Shown here: piece after piece, positions 1 to 11,046 of the stretch | How the letters are laid out: each line of letters starts with the position of its first letter | Numbering within the stretch: position 1 is the stretch's first letter | NCBI GenBank assembly: GCA_040285825.1 | Contig: JAUPSS010000001.1 | Span: 1,736,001 to 1,800,000, forward strand | Source of the DNA: Eukaryota sp. TZLM1-RC | Taxonomy: Eukaryota > Metamonada: BaSk clade | Length of the DNA stretch: 64,000 nt | Direction: 5' to 3' | Program-made: the position numbers and the translations under genes | Notes under the pieces: model-generated | Told to the model about the DNA's origin: nothing | Seen by the model: the letters and a program-made list of their open reading frames with translations, nothing else | Database searches by the model: none

Positions 1-989
1 GGAGTTTGATTTCCTTGAAATTTGCATATGCAAAATTGCAGAAAAAGATATTAAAAGTTTTTGAAAACTTGGATTTCACTGTTCGTCTTAGCTTGGCTTA
101 AGAAAAGAATCCCGTTTTTGCAAACTTTTTAATTGACCTCAAGGATAGTAGCTCAAGTTGTCTTATTTCCCAGATTCCAAATGTATATGGTCTATTATTA
201 AATGATCATCAATGGACAACTGCCTTCAGGATGAGGTGTTTCCTGTGGCCATGTAGTGTGCCAAATGATTTGATTTGTCGTTGTGGTCAGCTCATTAATC
301 TGAATCATTTATTTAATTGCAAATTTAATATTACATATCGCTCAGTTGTTCACGATGCTGTTAGAGACCAACTATACGCTATGTGCAAAAAGCCATCACA
401 TTGAAGCTTTTGTTGAACCACTTGTGCGAAGGTTGTCATCTGAAAATGAAAATGAAAATACTTTTTGGGAAACGCCGTGCTGATTTAATTACCCCTGCGT
501 CTGATGGTGTTATTAAAGTTGTTGATGTTGTCACTGTTGATGTTTGTAAAGACTCAGCAATTGACTTTGCTAAAAGAGATGAAACTCCACTTCGCTTTGC
601 TGAAAGAGCAAAATCAAAAAGTACAACGAACCCTTATCTCAGCTAGGACGTGTTGAGCATGTTAAGTATCAGTTGGTTCCATTTGCTGTTTCTCTTTTTG
701 GTAACATTGGAATATCTGGCATTAAATTTCTTGAAGGTTTCAGAAGTTTAATAAAAGAAAGAGCAGGAAAAGAATTGAACTTCAATTTCTGGCACAATAG
801 AATTGTTTTCGGTATTCTTAAAGCAATTCCAGAAATGTTGACCAAAGCACTGTTACAATTGGGAATAGAGTATGAAAATCGCGCGCTTAAAAGATTTGAT
901 GATGTTGATGCGTGTATTGAGGATATTGAGTTCTAGTTGTTTGTTTGATGTTTTGTTAGCGTTGAAAATAAATTTATTGGAAAAAAAAA
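1..989 (+). pseudogene. LINE-C C-terminal region (RLE endonuclease) and 3' end, copy 1
   Basis: The reading frame enters from the left edge. It encodes the linker, the C-x-C...H-x3-C knuckle (near 275-320), the HDAVRD segment and a K-R-R-A-D-x13-D endonuclease core, ending at TAG 934-936. AATAAA lies at 967-972, followed by an A9 tail. An in-frame TAA at 99-101 replaces the AAA lysine codon seen in the LINE-C piece at 48.4-48.7 kb. Three one-base homopolymer indels relative to 16,732-17,720 break the frame further. The RT half lies outside the window. Known: this domain order is typical of RLE LINEs. Inferred: an inactive fragment. Confidence 0.85.
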
Positions 990-1122
990 GAAGATTTTCG
1001 GCAAAAGGATATCTTCTAGAGAATTCAAATACAAAATTTTTTCCACCACCAACAAATGCAGCTTTGGCCAAATATTTTGATGAATTGAATCCAACACCGC
1101 CAAGTTGAACATCAGAAAAATG
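990..1122 (-). mobile_element. LINE-B internal fragment (host of neighbouring insertions)
   Basis: The minus strand encodes the LINE-B linker segment FSDVQLGGVGFNSS through FEFSRRYPFAENLL. It is cut on the left by the LINE-C tail and on the right by the 3' tail of another LINE-B. The same two junctions recur at 17,718-17,850. Confidence 0.85.
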
Positions 1123-1261
1123 TTTTTTGTAAAATTTTAATTTATTTTCAAAACCACAGTCTAAAAGTCAATTTCTTCAAAACAAGCTTCCACACCATCA
1201 AACCTTACAGCAGCAATGTTTTCATAATGTGCACTGACAGACATTAAAGCTTTCGAAATCA
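1123..1261 (-). mobile_element. LINE-B 3' end, left part of an interrupted copy
   Basis: This is the 3' UTR and the last codons of LINE-B on the minus strand, with the stop at about 1163-1165. The copy is interrupted by the full-length LINE-A at 1262-4753 and resumes at 4761. A 13-bp TSD, tcgaaatcatttt, flanks the LINE-A (1253-1265 and 4761-4773). Confidence 0.85.
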
Positions 1262-4200
1262 TTTTTTTTTTTTTAAAATTTAATTTTATTCTAAACCTAT
1301 AAATCAACATCTAAAAAATCCATCTCTCCCAAAACAAAAACACTAGATGCAACTCTCTCATAGTGAGATCCAAGAGAAAGCAAAGCATCAGAAACCATCT
1401 TCAACATCCCCTTAAAAATAGAAAACACAATTCTATTTTGCCAAAACAATCTGTTGAAATTTCTGCCAGTTCTTCTCTTTACAATCATTTCAAAATCATC
1501 CAAAAAACGTAAAGCAGTTGGTGCAAGTGAACCAAAAGGGAAAATACAAATGGATACAAATTGTATTTTGCATGCTGTAGACTGGCCAATTTGGACAAAG
1601 GTTCATTGTATTTTTGAATTTAAAATTTTCAGCATTTGAAAGGGGATTATGAATTTCAGAATTAACAAGCCTTTCATTTGAGGCATTACAAGGATCAACA
1701 GACATTACATCCAATAAAATGAAGCTTCCATCTAATCCAGGTAATATGACATCACCTCTATTATTCTTATGAAAATCATTTTCAGCATCAAACAGATTTG
1801 ACAACAAAGGTTCCAAGAAGGATTCAATTCTATGAGATTTACACATACAATATAACTGGTCTCTTACAGCATCATGAACCTTGCTTCTAAAAGTAATAAA
1901 ATGTTTACAATTTAACAAATGAGTAGTTGTAATTTCTCGAGAACATTTACAAATTAAATTATGAGGTAAATTATCAGGCCAGATAAAGGAACGAAATCTC
2001 ATATTCAGAGTCCAAGCAGAATCGGATAAGAGAGTACCATATACTTGTGGAATTGTTGTTACTAAGGCAGAAGAAGTACTGTCACACATATCTTGTAAAA
2101 GATTTGCAAAAGCGGGATTCTTTTTCTTGGCCAAGCCAAGTCTAACATCAAAATCCAAGCTTTCAAAAATCTTTGACAATTTTTGTTGAAGCTTTTTACA
2201 GCAAAACTGTAAATTAAATAGAGATCGGTTTGGAATTTCTTGAATTGATTGAGGAAAGCATTTGGTCCAAATTTGTGGCGGTAATTTTCAAGTTCACAAG
2301 ATAACTCATACAAATAGGGACTACAATTGGGGACTAACAGATGAGAATCATCAGGAAATCTACGAGAAAATTCATAAATAAAATTTTTGCCACCACCCAA
2401 GAATGCTGATTGACACAAAATTGAAGATTTAGTAAATCCAATACCCCCAAATTTGCTGAAGAAAATAAATGGCTTTTCAACATTCCTGGTTCTACATCCA
2501 ATAAATCAGCAAAAAATTCTGTTCTCAATGAATTAAAAGAACGACAAAAATCTAATGCTATGGAAGGAGCACAAGATCTCAAAATGTGGGTTATTCTCCC
2601 AGTGTAGCAAATTTTAAGCATAAAAAATTTAATATGCTTTTCTATATCTAAAGAAGAAATTGAATCAAGTTCAATTTTCATTTTTTCCAAAATAACTTGC
2701 AATTCATTCTGAATTTGAGGCACATTTCCTAACCAACAACCAAGGAACTTAAAAAGCATCACTACTATAATTAGTAAAAGGGACAATAGAATCGTTTATC
2801 ACGAGGTCTTGAGCAGAAGAGCCAATCAGAAGGCATTTGCTGGCATTAAGATGAAGCCCAATATTTTCATATGAATCGGCAATTTCTTGAGCAACCAATT
2901 CTAGTAAATCAAATGAACCAATCAAGGATATATCATCCATATAAGCAACTATTTTTATGGAAGGGTATTTTTGCTTAATGATATTTAAAGTTTTGTGAAT
3001 AGCTAAACAAAACAATAATGGACCTAAAGGATCACCTTGCTTCACACCAGAAGATGATTTAAGACCAAATGAATTAAAAATTAAATCTGATTCTTTACCA
3101 TAAAAATGGTAGAAAAAAACTCGATAGCTCAGGAAAATCAGATTTAATAACTTCAAAAATTGCTTCTCGCTTTACAGAATTAAAAGCATTTTTAAAGTCG
3201 AGATTAAAAATAAAATTATTTTCCTCTGCATTAAAAAAGGTATCAGAGGCAATAGCAGCAACAGAAGCACCATCAATTGTTTTTGATTCCAAATTGATGA
3301 GGATTTAAAAATGTAGAAGCTTTGTCTTTGACACGATCGAAGACAATTGATGCCAGCAAACGAGAAAGAGATTCACCAACAGCAATTGGGCGTATTCCAT
3401 CAGGTTTGATTCCGTTTCCAGGCTTTACTAAAGCAATCAGACGTGCTGCGAGCAATTCAAAAGGAGGATTTATTTTCAAAACAATTAATTGTTGGAAATA
3501 GTGGGCTAGATCATCAGCAATTTCGGGAGCACTGGAACACGCTATTTTTAAGAGATCAAAAGAAATTCCAGATGGGCCTGCTGCTTTCCCCTTAGGTAAT
3601 TTTTGAATAGCTTTAAGAACCTCAATTGCAGTAATAGGATTTTCAATCCAAAAAGGACACACTTCAGGCTTGCTGCACTTGAAATTTTCTTGAGGATGCA
3701 ACTTTTGGAGTTTTTCAAGGGTATCAGAGTTTACATCAGCCAAAGAAGAGGAAAACAAAGACTGCTTTGCGGCACCATAACGACCACGTAAGCACAATTT
3801 TCGGCAAATTTTTGATTTTACAATTTTTCTATTTCCAAATTTTTTCTTAAAACAATTTTTGTTTTTTCTAGCAAAATATTTCCAGAAGGATGAAATATTC
3901 CACTTATTATTTTTCAATTCAGAAGTAAAATTTCTCATTTCCATTGAGAAGGGGATTGTGCTGGCGGGACTTATTTCTACTGGGATCCGGATCGGGGGTC
4001 TTACGGTATCAACGGCTTTACAATTCGTACAAAACAGAAGTTTTCGACCATTTCGTGAATCTGCAACATCTTTTTTTGCAAAATGGACAACAAAAATTAC
4101 TGTTTTCAGAAGGGGAAGAAGAGGGAACACTAGAAGCATTTAACTGTTGATCGTCAGAAACATTATTTTCAGCACCATTCACAACGGCAACAGCTGGAAC

Positions 4201-4753
4201 AGAACATTTGAGAATTTGTTGAGCAGATTTTAATTCAAATTCTCTTTTTTGTTTCTCAGGGCACGTTCTCGAATTATGACCACTGATACCACAAATCGAA
4301 CATTTTTTAGAACCTTTTAATGGCACTGGTTTCGTTTTTTTCAGTTCTTTCAATTTTGTCAATTTTTGAGTTAAAAGTAGAAATAGACTTTTGACTTTTT
4401 GCAGTTTCAGCTGGAGAAAACAAATTTCGAGAAACGGAGTTGTTAATAGAACGCGCAACAGAACGCAAGGAACGTAATGGTGGTTTTTCTGTGTTTTTTC
4501 TGGTACAATGATCAGTTTTTGAATGAAAATTTTTTTGAGATGAATTTCGAGCATAGCTTGTATTGTGGGGAGAGTGGGGAAGTGGAGTGGATGAGCTTGA
4601 TCTGACTGGTAGAATCTTTGCTTGGGCGTTCCAATCAGTATCAGAGTCACTATCAGCCAAAGGCATCGTTTTGACAGAGAAACAGTACGACTTTGACGCT
4701 TTGACAGAAAGTGAAATATGAAAGGGTTGACTAAGGGAGGGAGAAAAAAAAAA
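1262..4753 (-). mobile_element. LINE-A, full length, minus strand (duplication copy 1)
   Basis: The left end is the 3' poly(A), read as T from 1262. The right end is the 77-nt 5' UTR, starting ctccctccctt in sense, preceded by a 10-base homopolymer (T in sense) at 4744-4753. A 13-bp TSD flanks the element, with a 7-bp filler at 4754-4760 between the 5' end and the TSD. The host is LINE-B. The same insertion is present at 17,991-21,466, so it predates the segmental duplication. Confidence 0.93.
1297..4666 (-). pseudogene. LINE-A ORF: zinc-finger / reverse transcriptase / RLE polyprotein, broken
   Basis: The ATG is at 4666 and the TAG at 1297-1299, spanning the full LINE-A frame of about 1,122 codons. 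In order it encodes the acidic N-terminus, a CCHC knuckle, a second Cys-pair module, the RT with GVKQGDPLGP and YMDD, and the C-terminal knuckle and RLE. At least seven one-base homopolymer changes split the frame, for example near 2290, 2450, 2745, 3115, 3286, 4077 and 4335. Its duplicate at 18,025-21,379 keeps 616 codons open across the same N-terminal half. Many of these lesions are therefore either very recent or sequencing errors. Confidence 0.85.
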
Positions 4754-4760
4754 TCATTTT

Positions 4761-5784
4761 TCGAAATCATTTTAGCAATTGATTTGAAAATAGTAAAAAC
4801 AATACGATTTAGCCACAAGCGACGATCAAAACGCTTATTCATTCTTTTTTTCACAAGATTTTCAAAATCATCAATAAAATTCAAAGCAGTTTTTCCAAGA
4901 CGACCATACAACGATATAGCAAATGGGCAAATTTGGTAATCTACATGGCGAACATGTTTCAATTCTTTTAAAGGATTTGCATACTTTTTCCGTTTGTACA
5001 ATTCGGAGTCATCAAGGGGGGATACTTCGGATTGAGCATTTTTCAAGGCATTTTTCTTGCAAACATCCACTGTTACGACATCAACAACATTCATGACATC
5101 ATCAAACGAGGGCACAACAACATCAGCACGTCGTTTTCCATATTCTGAATCTCTTACGCTTTCATTTATATCAAGAGACCTCAACAAAGGTTCTACAAAA
5201 GATTCAATATGATAGGAATTACACATTGCATGGATTTGATCTCTGACTGCATCATGCAACGTAGAACGATAGGAAATATATCTATTACAATTAAATAAAT
5301 GTGATAATGTCAAACCAGCTCCACATTTACAAAACAAATCATTGGGCAAATTACAAGGCCATAAATAACAACGCATTCTCATAGCAGTGGTCCATTGGTC
5401 GTCATTCAAAAATAGACCATAAATCTGGGGAATTTGATTTATCAAAACTGCAGATGATCTGTCTTTCAAATCAATCAAAAAAATTGGCAAAAGCAGGATT
5501 TTTCTTTCATAGCCGTGCTAAGTCGAACAATAAAATCCTTGTTTTCAAAATTTTTCAAAAGATGTCGTTGGAGCTTTTTCAACGCAAATTTTAATGAATA
5601 TAAACTTCTGTCTGGAATTTCTTGAATGGAAATGGGGAAACATGATTGCCATAAGTCGGGAGATAAACTGGATATTTCTTCTCTTAAGTTATCCAGGAAT
5701 ATGCTATTTGTATTTTCAAGAAGATTTTCGGCAAAAGGATATCTTCTAGAGAATTCAAATACAAAATTTTTTCCACCACCAACA
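4761..5784 (-). pseudogene. LINE-B C-terminal half (linker and RLE), right part of interrupted copy
   Basis: This continues the LINE-B begun at 1123. On the minus strand it encodes FFLP-proximal linker residues, the C-K-C-x7-H-x3-C knuckle with HDAVRDQIHAMC, and R-R-A-D-x13-D, the expected metal-binding endonuclease core. It is interrupted at 5785 by an unrelated insert and resumes at 6033. A frameshift lies near 5480. It cannot encode a complete protein. Confidence 0.85.
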
Positions 5785-6025
5785 GTTGTTGCTGGTTCTA
5801 ACTATCGTATGTGTGATGAAAAGCTTGCTGTCGCCTTTAAAACGCTCTTGGAGAATCTCAGACGGCCGCTTAGTAATGTCAATCATGTACTTTTTGGTTT
5901 TGTGCTGGATGTTCAGTGTCTTTTTGGAGTATTAACTACTAGTAGTGGAGTAGTTGGATGAGGAATTTCTGAATTGTCGTAGTATTTAGCTCATTTAATA
6001 AAAAAAAGCCAATAATTAAAAAAAA
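5785..6025 (+). mobile_element. 241-bp retrotransposed insert of unknown origin (possible processed pseudogene), copy 1
   Basis: This is the only sequence type in the window that I cannot assign to a LINE family. It is flanked by a 7-bp TSD, accaaca (5778-5784 and 6026-6032), and ends in an A-rich tail after AATAAA-like motifs. It is less AT-rich than its surroundings. The plus strand has an open frame of about 57 codons from the left edge of the insert, including YRMCDEKLAVAFKTLLENLR and ending GVVG then TGA near 5959-5961. It looks like the 5'-truncated 3' end of a polyadenylated transcript copied by LINE machinery. It could be a host mRNA, a SINE-like element or another LINE's 3' end. The product was not recognised. 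Confidence 0.6.
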
Positions 6026-6032
6026 ACCAACA

Positions 6033-6062
6033 AATGCAGCTTTGGCCAAATATTTTGATGAA
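6033..6062 (-). mobile_element. LINE-B fragment after the unknown insert
   Basis: Thirty bases of the LINE-B linker (SSKYLAKAAF region, minus) continue the copy of 4761-5784 and stop where the next LINE-B 3' tail begins. The same junction occurs at 22,748-22,778. Confidence 0.75.
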
Positions 6063-6953
6063 TTTTTTTAATTTAATTTTAATTTATTTTCAAAACCACA
6101 GTCTAAAAGTCAATTTCTTCAAAACAAGCTTCCACACCATCAAACCTTACAGCAGCAATGTTTTCATAATGTGCACTGACAGACATTAAAGCTTTCAAAA
6201 TCATTTTAGGAATTGATTTGAAAATAGTAAAAACAATACGATTTAGCCACAAGCGACGATCAAAACGCTTATTCATTCTTTTTTTCACAAGATTTTCAAA
6301 ATCATCAATAAAATTCAAAGCAGTTTTTCCAAGACGACCATACAACGATATAGCAAATGGGCAAATTTGGTAATCTACATGGCGAACATGTTTCAATTCT
6401 TTTAAAGGATTTGCATACTTTTTCCGTTTGTACAATTCGGAGTCATCAAGGGGGATACTTCGGATTGAGCATTTTTCAAGGCATTTTTCTTGCAAACATC
6501 CACTGTTACGACATCAACAACATTCATGACATCATCAAACGAGGGCACAACAACATCAGCACGTCGTTTTCCATATTCTGAATCTCTTACGCTTTCATTT
6601 ATATCAAGAGACCTCAACAAAGGTTCTACAAAAGATTCAATATGATAGGAATTACACATTGCATGGATTTGATCTCTGACTGCATCATGCAACGTAGAAC
6701 GATAGGAAATATATCTATTACAATTAAATAAATGTGATAATGTCAAACCAGCTCCACATTTACAAAACAAATCATTGGGCAAATTACAAGGCCATAAATA
6801 ACAACGCATTCTCATAGCAGTGGTCCATTGGTCGTCATTCAAAAATAGACCATAAATCTGGGGAATTTGATTTATCAAAACTGCAGATGATCTGTCTTTC
6901 AAATCAATCAAAAAATTGGCAAAAGCAGGATTTTCTTTCATAGCCGTGCTAAG
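6063..6953 (-). pseudogene. LINE-B 3' half with RLE domain, interrupted by LINE-A
   Basis: The minus strand starts with a LINE-B 3' tail of the ttaaattaaaaa type and the stop at 6103-6105. It then encodes the RLE core, HDAVRD, the zinc knuckle and linker, up to the LINE-A insertion at 6954. The copy continues at 10,460. One frameshift near 6455 divides the frame. The 3' tail differs from that at 1123, so this is a separate LINE-B lineage. Confidence 0.85.
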
Positions 6954-6976
6954 TTTTTTTTTTTTTTTTTTTTTTT

Positions 6977-7053
6977 CTCCCTCCCTTAGTCAACCCTTTC
7001 ATATTTCACTTTCTGTCAAGGCGTCAAAGTCGTACTGTTTCTCTGTCAAAACG
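6977..7053 (+). promoter_or_regulatory. LINE-A 5' UTR (candidate internal promoter or RNA recognition region)
   Basis: This is a pyrimidine-rich 77-nt leader between the T run and the ATG. The LINE-B leader (near 45,052-45,128, minus) has the same length and differs at 14 of 77 positions by hand count. The leader contains no stop in the ATG frame. A LINE must carry transcription signals at its 5' end, so a promoter role is likely but not shown. I see no TATA box. Confidence 0.5.
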
Positions 7054-10000
7054 ATGCCTTTGGCTGATAGTGACTCTGATACTGATTGGAACGCCCAAGC
7101 AAAGATTCTACCAGTCAGATCAAGCTCATCCACTCCACTTCCCCACTCTCCCCACAATACAGGCTATGCTCGAAATTCATCTCAAAAAAATTCTCATTCA
7201 AAAACTGATCATTGTACCAGAAAAAACACAGAAAAACCACCATTACGTTCCTTGCGTTCTGTTGCGCGTTCTATTAACAACTCCGTTTCTCGAAATTTGT
7301 TTTCTCCAGCTGAAACTGCAAAAAGTCAAAAGTCTATTTCTACTTTTAACTCAAAAATTGACAAAATTGAAAGAACTGAAAAAATGAAACCACTGCCATT
7401 AAAAGGTTCTAAAAAATGTTCGATTTGTGGTATCAGTGGTCATAATTCGAGAACGTGCCCTGAGAAACAAAAAAGAGAATTTGAATTAAAATCTGCTCAA
7501 CAAATTCTCAAATGTTCTGTTCCAGCTGTTGCCGTTGTGAAAGGTGCTGAAAATAATGTTTCTGACGATCAACAGTTAAATGCTTCTAGTGTTCCCTCTT
7601 CTTCCCCTTCTGAAAACAGTAATTTTTGTTGTCCATTTTGCAAAAAAGATGTTGCAAATTCACGAAATGGTCGAAAACTTCTGTTTTGTACGAATTGTAA
7701 AGCCGTTGATACCGTAAGACCCCCGATCCGGATCCCAGTAGAAATAAGTCCCGCCAGCACAATCCCCTTCTCAATGGAAATGAGAAATTTTACTTCTGAA
7801 TTGAAAAATAATAAGTGGAATATTTCATCCTTCTGGAAATATTTTGCTAGAAAAAACAAAAATTGTTTTAAGAAAAAATTTGGAAATAGAAAAATTGTAA
7901 AATCAAAAATTTGCCGTAAATTGTGCTTACGTGGTCGTTATGGTGCCGCAAAGCAGTCTTTGTTTTCCTCTTCTTTGGCTGATGCAAACTCTGATACCCT
8001 TGAAAAACTTCAAAAGTTGCATCCTCAAGAAAATTTCAAGTGCAGCAAGCCTGAAGTGTGTCCATTTTGGATTGAAAATCCTATTACTGCAATTGAAGTT
8101 CTTAAAGCTATTCAAAAATTGCCAAAGGGGAAAGCAGCAGGCCCATCTGGAATTTCTTTTGATCTGTTAAAAATAGCGTGTTCCAGTGCTCCCGAAATTG
8201 CTGATGATCTAGCCCACTATTTTCAACAATTGATTGTTTTGAAAATTAATCCTCCATTTGAATTACTCGCAGCACGTCTGATTGCTTTAGTAAAGCCTGG
8301 AAACGGAATCAAACCTGATGGAATACGCCCAATTGCTGTTGGTGAATCTCTTTCTCGTTTGCTAGCATCAATTGTCTTCGATCGTGTCAAAGACAAAGCT
8401 TCTACATTTTTGAATCCTCATCAATTTGGAATCAAAACAATTGATGGTGCTTCTGTTGCTGCTATTGCCTCTGATACCTTTTTTAATGCAGAGGAAAATA
8501 ATTTTATTTTTAATCTCGACTTTAAAAATGCTTTTTAATTCTGTAAAGCGAGAAGTAATTTTTGAAGTTATTAAATCTGATTTTCCTGAGCTATCGAGTT
8601 TTTTCTACCATTTTTATGGGAAAGAATCAGATTTAATTTTTAATTCATTTGGTCTTAAATCATCTTCTGGAGTGAAGCAGGGAGATCCTTTAGGCCCATT
8701 ATTGTTTTGTTTAGCTATTCACAAAACTTTAAATATCATTAAGCAAAAATACCCTTCTATAAAAATAGTTGCTTATATGGATGATATATCCTTGATTGGT
8801 TCATTTGATTTACTAGAATTGGTTGCTCAAGAAATTGCCGATTCATATGAAAATATTGGGCTTCATCTTAATGCCAGCAAATGCCTTCTGATTGGCTCTT
8901 CTGCTCAAGACCTCGTGATAAACGATTCTATTGTCCCTTTTACTAATTATAGTAGTGATGCTTTTTAAGTTCCTTGGTTGTTGGTTAGGAAATGTGCCTC
9001 AAATTCAGAATGAATTGCAAGTTATTTTGGAAAAAATGAAAATTGAACTTGATTCAATTTCTTCTTTAGATATAGAAAAGCATATTAAATTTTTCATGCT
9101 TAAAATTTGCTACACTGGGAGAATAACCCACATTTTGAGATCTTGTGCTCCTTCCATAGCATTAGATTTTTGTCGTTCTTTTAATTCATTGAGAACAGAA
9201 TTTTTTGCTGATTTATTGGATGTAGAACCAGGAATGTTGAAAAGCCATTTATTTTCTTCAGCAAATTTGGGTGGTATTGGTTTTACTAAATCTTCAATTT
9301 TGTGTCAATCAGCATTCTTGGGTGGTGGCAAAAATTTTATTTATGAATTTTCTCGTAGATTTCCTGATGATTCTCATCTGTTAGTCCCCAATTGTAGTCC
9401 CTATTTGTATGAGTTATCTTGTGAACTTGAAAAATTACCGCCACAAATTTGGACCAAATGTTTTCCTCAATCAATTCAAGAAATTCCAAACCGATCTCTA
9501 TTTAATTTACAGTTTTGCTGTAAAAGCTTCAACAAAAATTGTCAAAGATTTTTGAAAGCTTGGATTTTGATGTTAGACTTGGCCTGGCCAAGAAAAAGAA
9601 TCCCGCTTTTGCAAATCTTTTTACAAGATATGTGTGACAGTACTTCTTCTGCCTTAGTAACAACAATTCCACAAGTTTATGGTACTCTCTTATCCGATTC
9701 TGCTTGGACTCTGAATATGAGATTTCGTTCCTTTATCTGGCCTGATAATTTACCTCATAATTTAATTTGTAAATGTTCTCGAGAAATTACAACTACTCAT
9801 TTGTTAAATTGTAAACATTTTATTACTTTTAGAAGCAAGGTTCATGATGCTGTAAGAGACCAGTTATATTGTATGTGTAAATCTCATAGAATTGAATCCT
9901 TCTTGGAACCTTTGTTGTCAAATCTGTTTGATGCTGAAAATGATTTTCATAAGAATAATAGAGGTGATGTCATATTACCTGGATTAGATGGAAGCTTCAT

Positions 10001-10424
10001 TTTATTGGATGTAATGTCTGTTGATCCTTGTAATGCCTCAAATGAAAGGCTTGTTAATTCTGAAATTCATAATCCCCTTTCAAATGCTGAAAATTTTAAA
10101 TTCAAAAAATACAATGAACCTTTGTCCAAATTGGCCAGTCTACAGCATGCAAAATACAATTTGTATCCATTTGTATTTTCCCTTTTTGGTTCACTTGCAC
10201 CAACTGCTTTACGTTTTTTGGATGATTTTGAAATGATTGTAAAGAGAAGAACTGGCAGAAATTTCAACAGATTGTTTTGGCAAAATAGAATTGTGTTCTC
10301 TATTTTTAAGGGGATGTTGAAGATGGTTTCTGATGCTTTGCTTTCTCTTGGATCTCACTATGAGAGAGTTGCATCTAGTGTTTTTGTTTTGGGAGAGATG
10401 GATTTTTTAGATGTTGATTTATAG
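7054..10424 (+). CDS. LINE-A polyprotein: CCHC / reverse transcriptase / RLE endonuclease (frame interrupted at homopolymers)
   Basis: The ATG at 7054 begins MPLADSDSDTDWNAQ and the stop is at 10,422-10,424, about 1,122 codons. Using the family frame, a CCHC knuckle (CSICGISGHNSRTC) is at residues 122-135, a Cys-pair module near 192-215, an RT palm with GKAAGPSG near 360, QGDP near 545 and YMDD at 574-577. The C-terminal C-x-C-x7-H-x3-C starts near 905 and R-G-D-x13-D near 969-985. Role: it nicks target DNA and reverse-transcribes its own RNA. One-base homopolymer changes near 8537, 8961, 9525 and 9620 shift the frame, the last two compensating each other. RT and RLE motifs are otherwise intact. 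I chose the ATG because it is shared with LINE-B. Confidence 0.9.
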
Positions 10425-10429
10425 GTTTA

Positions 10430-10459
10430 GAATAAAATTAAATTTTAAAAAAAAAAAAA
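10430..10459 (+). promoter_or_regulatory. LINE-A 3' UTR: AATAAA signal and poly(A) tail
   Basis: The stop TAG is followed by gtttagaataaaattaaa and then the A tail. AATAAA lies a few bases before the tail. All five families here place AATAAA just before their 3' end, the canonical eukaryotic polyadenylation hexamer. Confidence 0.8.
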
Positions 10460-10790
10460 GCCGTGCTAAGTCGAACAATAAAATCCTTATTTTCAAAATT
10501 TTTCAAAAGATGTCGTTGGAGCTTTTTCAACGCAAATTTTAATGAATATAAACTTCTGTCTGGAATTTCTTGAATGGAAATGGGGAAACATGATTGCCAT
10601 AAGTCGGGAGATAAACTGGATATTTCTTCTCTTAAGTTATCCAGGAATATGCTATTTGTATTTTCAAGAAGATTTTCGGCAAAGGATATCTTCTAGAGAA
10701 TTCAAATACAAAATTTTTTCCACCACCAACAAATGCAGCTTTGGCCAAATATTTTGATGAATTTTTTTTAATTTAATTTTAATTTATTTT
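10460..10790 (-). mobile_element. LINE-B remainder plus 3' tail of the next LINE-B
   Basis: 10,460 to about 10,761 continues the LINE-B interrupted at 6954 (linker region, minus), ending at the same gatgaatt point as 6062. About 10,762-10,790 is only a LINE-B 3' tail, cut by LINE-D at 10,791. In copy 2 the body of that tail is found beyond LINE-D at 47,791, with a 9-bp TSD, atttatttt. Confidence 0.75.
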
Positions 10791-11046
10791 AAGAGCTTTA
10801 AGTCCCGGAGTCAAAGCACCGAACAATGAAAATACAGTAGATAAACTGAAAATACTTCATCCTTATGAAGACCCTATTATGGATCAAAATTTTTACGGCA
10901 CATACTGGGAAAATTATCCATTGATGCCATCAGAAGTTTTTTCGGTTATCAAAAAGAGACCTCGTGGTAAGTCTGCCGGACTTTCTGGTATTACTATTGA
11001 TCATGTAAAAGCCGCGATTATTTCTTCAGAAGATTGCCTTGGTTTA
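10791..11046 (+). pseudogene. LINE-D 5'-truncated start: RT finger region, copy 1
   Basis: The plus strand encodes ALSPGVKAPNNENTVDKLKI and then the RT finger motif RGKSAGLSGITIDHVK, which aligns with LINE-A GKAAGPSGISFDLLK. The true N-terminus is missing, so the element is 5'-truncated at the RT. A LINE-A fragment interrupts it at 11,047 with TSD ccttggttta (11,037-11,046 and 11,652-11,661). Confidence 0.8.

Larger units (their letters stand above)
6954..10459 (+). mobile_element. LINE-A, full length, plus strand, young and polymorphic between duplicate copies
   Basis: The 5' end is a run of about 23 T (6954-6976) followed by the 77-nt 5' UTR. The 3' end is AATAAA plus an A13 tail (10,447-10,459). 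An exact 11-bp TSD, gccgtgctaag, flanks it (6943-6953 and 10,460-10,470). The matching empty site is intact in the duplicate near 23,660. The insertion therefore happened after the segmental duplication. It is also the apparent source of the transduced fragment at 14,965-15,062. Confidence 0.96.

Noticed and set aside
1454-1639. Recurrent small ORFs such as MKFLPVLLFTIISKSSKKRK, MRRGLCWRDLFLLGSG, MFFLAKYFQKDEIF and MGKFGNLHGEHVS
   Set aside because: They are antisense or out-of-frame readings of LINE-A or LINE-B coding sequence. They recur only because the LINEs recur.
5626-5961. A 111-codon ORF MEMGKHDCHKSGD... as one gene
   Set aside because: Its first half is antisense LINE-B. Only the part inside 5785-5961 belongs to the unknown insert.
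10791-11046. LINE-D start as a true N-terminus
   Set aside because: It begins in the middle of the RT finger region without leader or zinc modules, and it has a TSD, so it is a 5' truncation.
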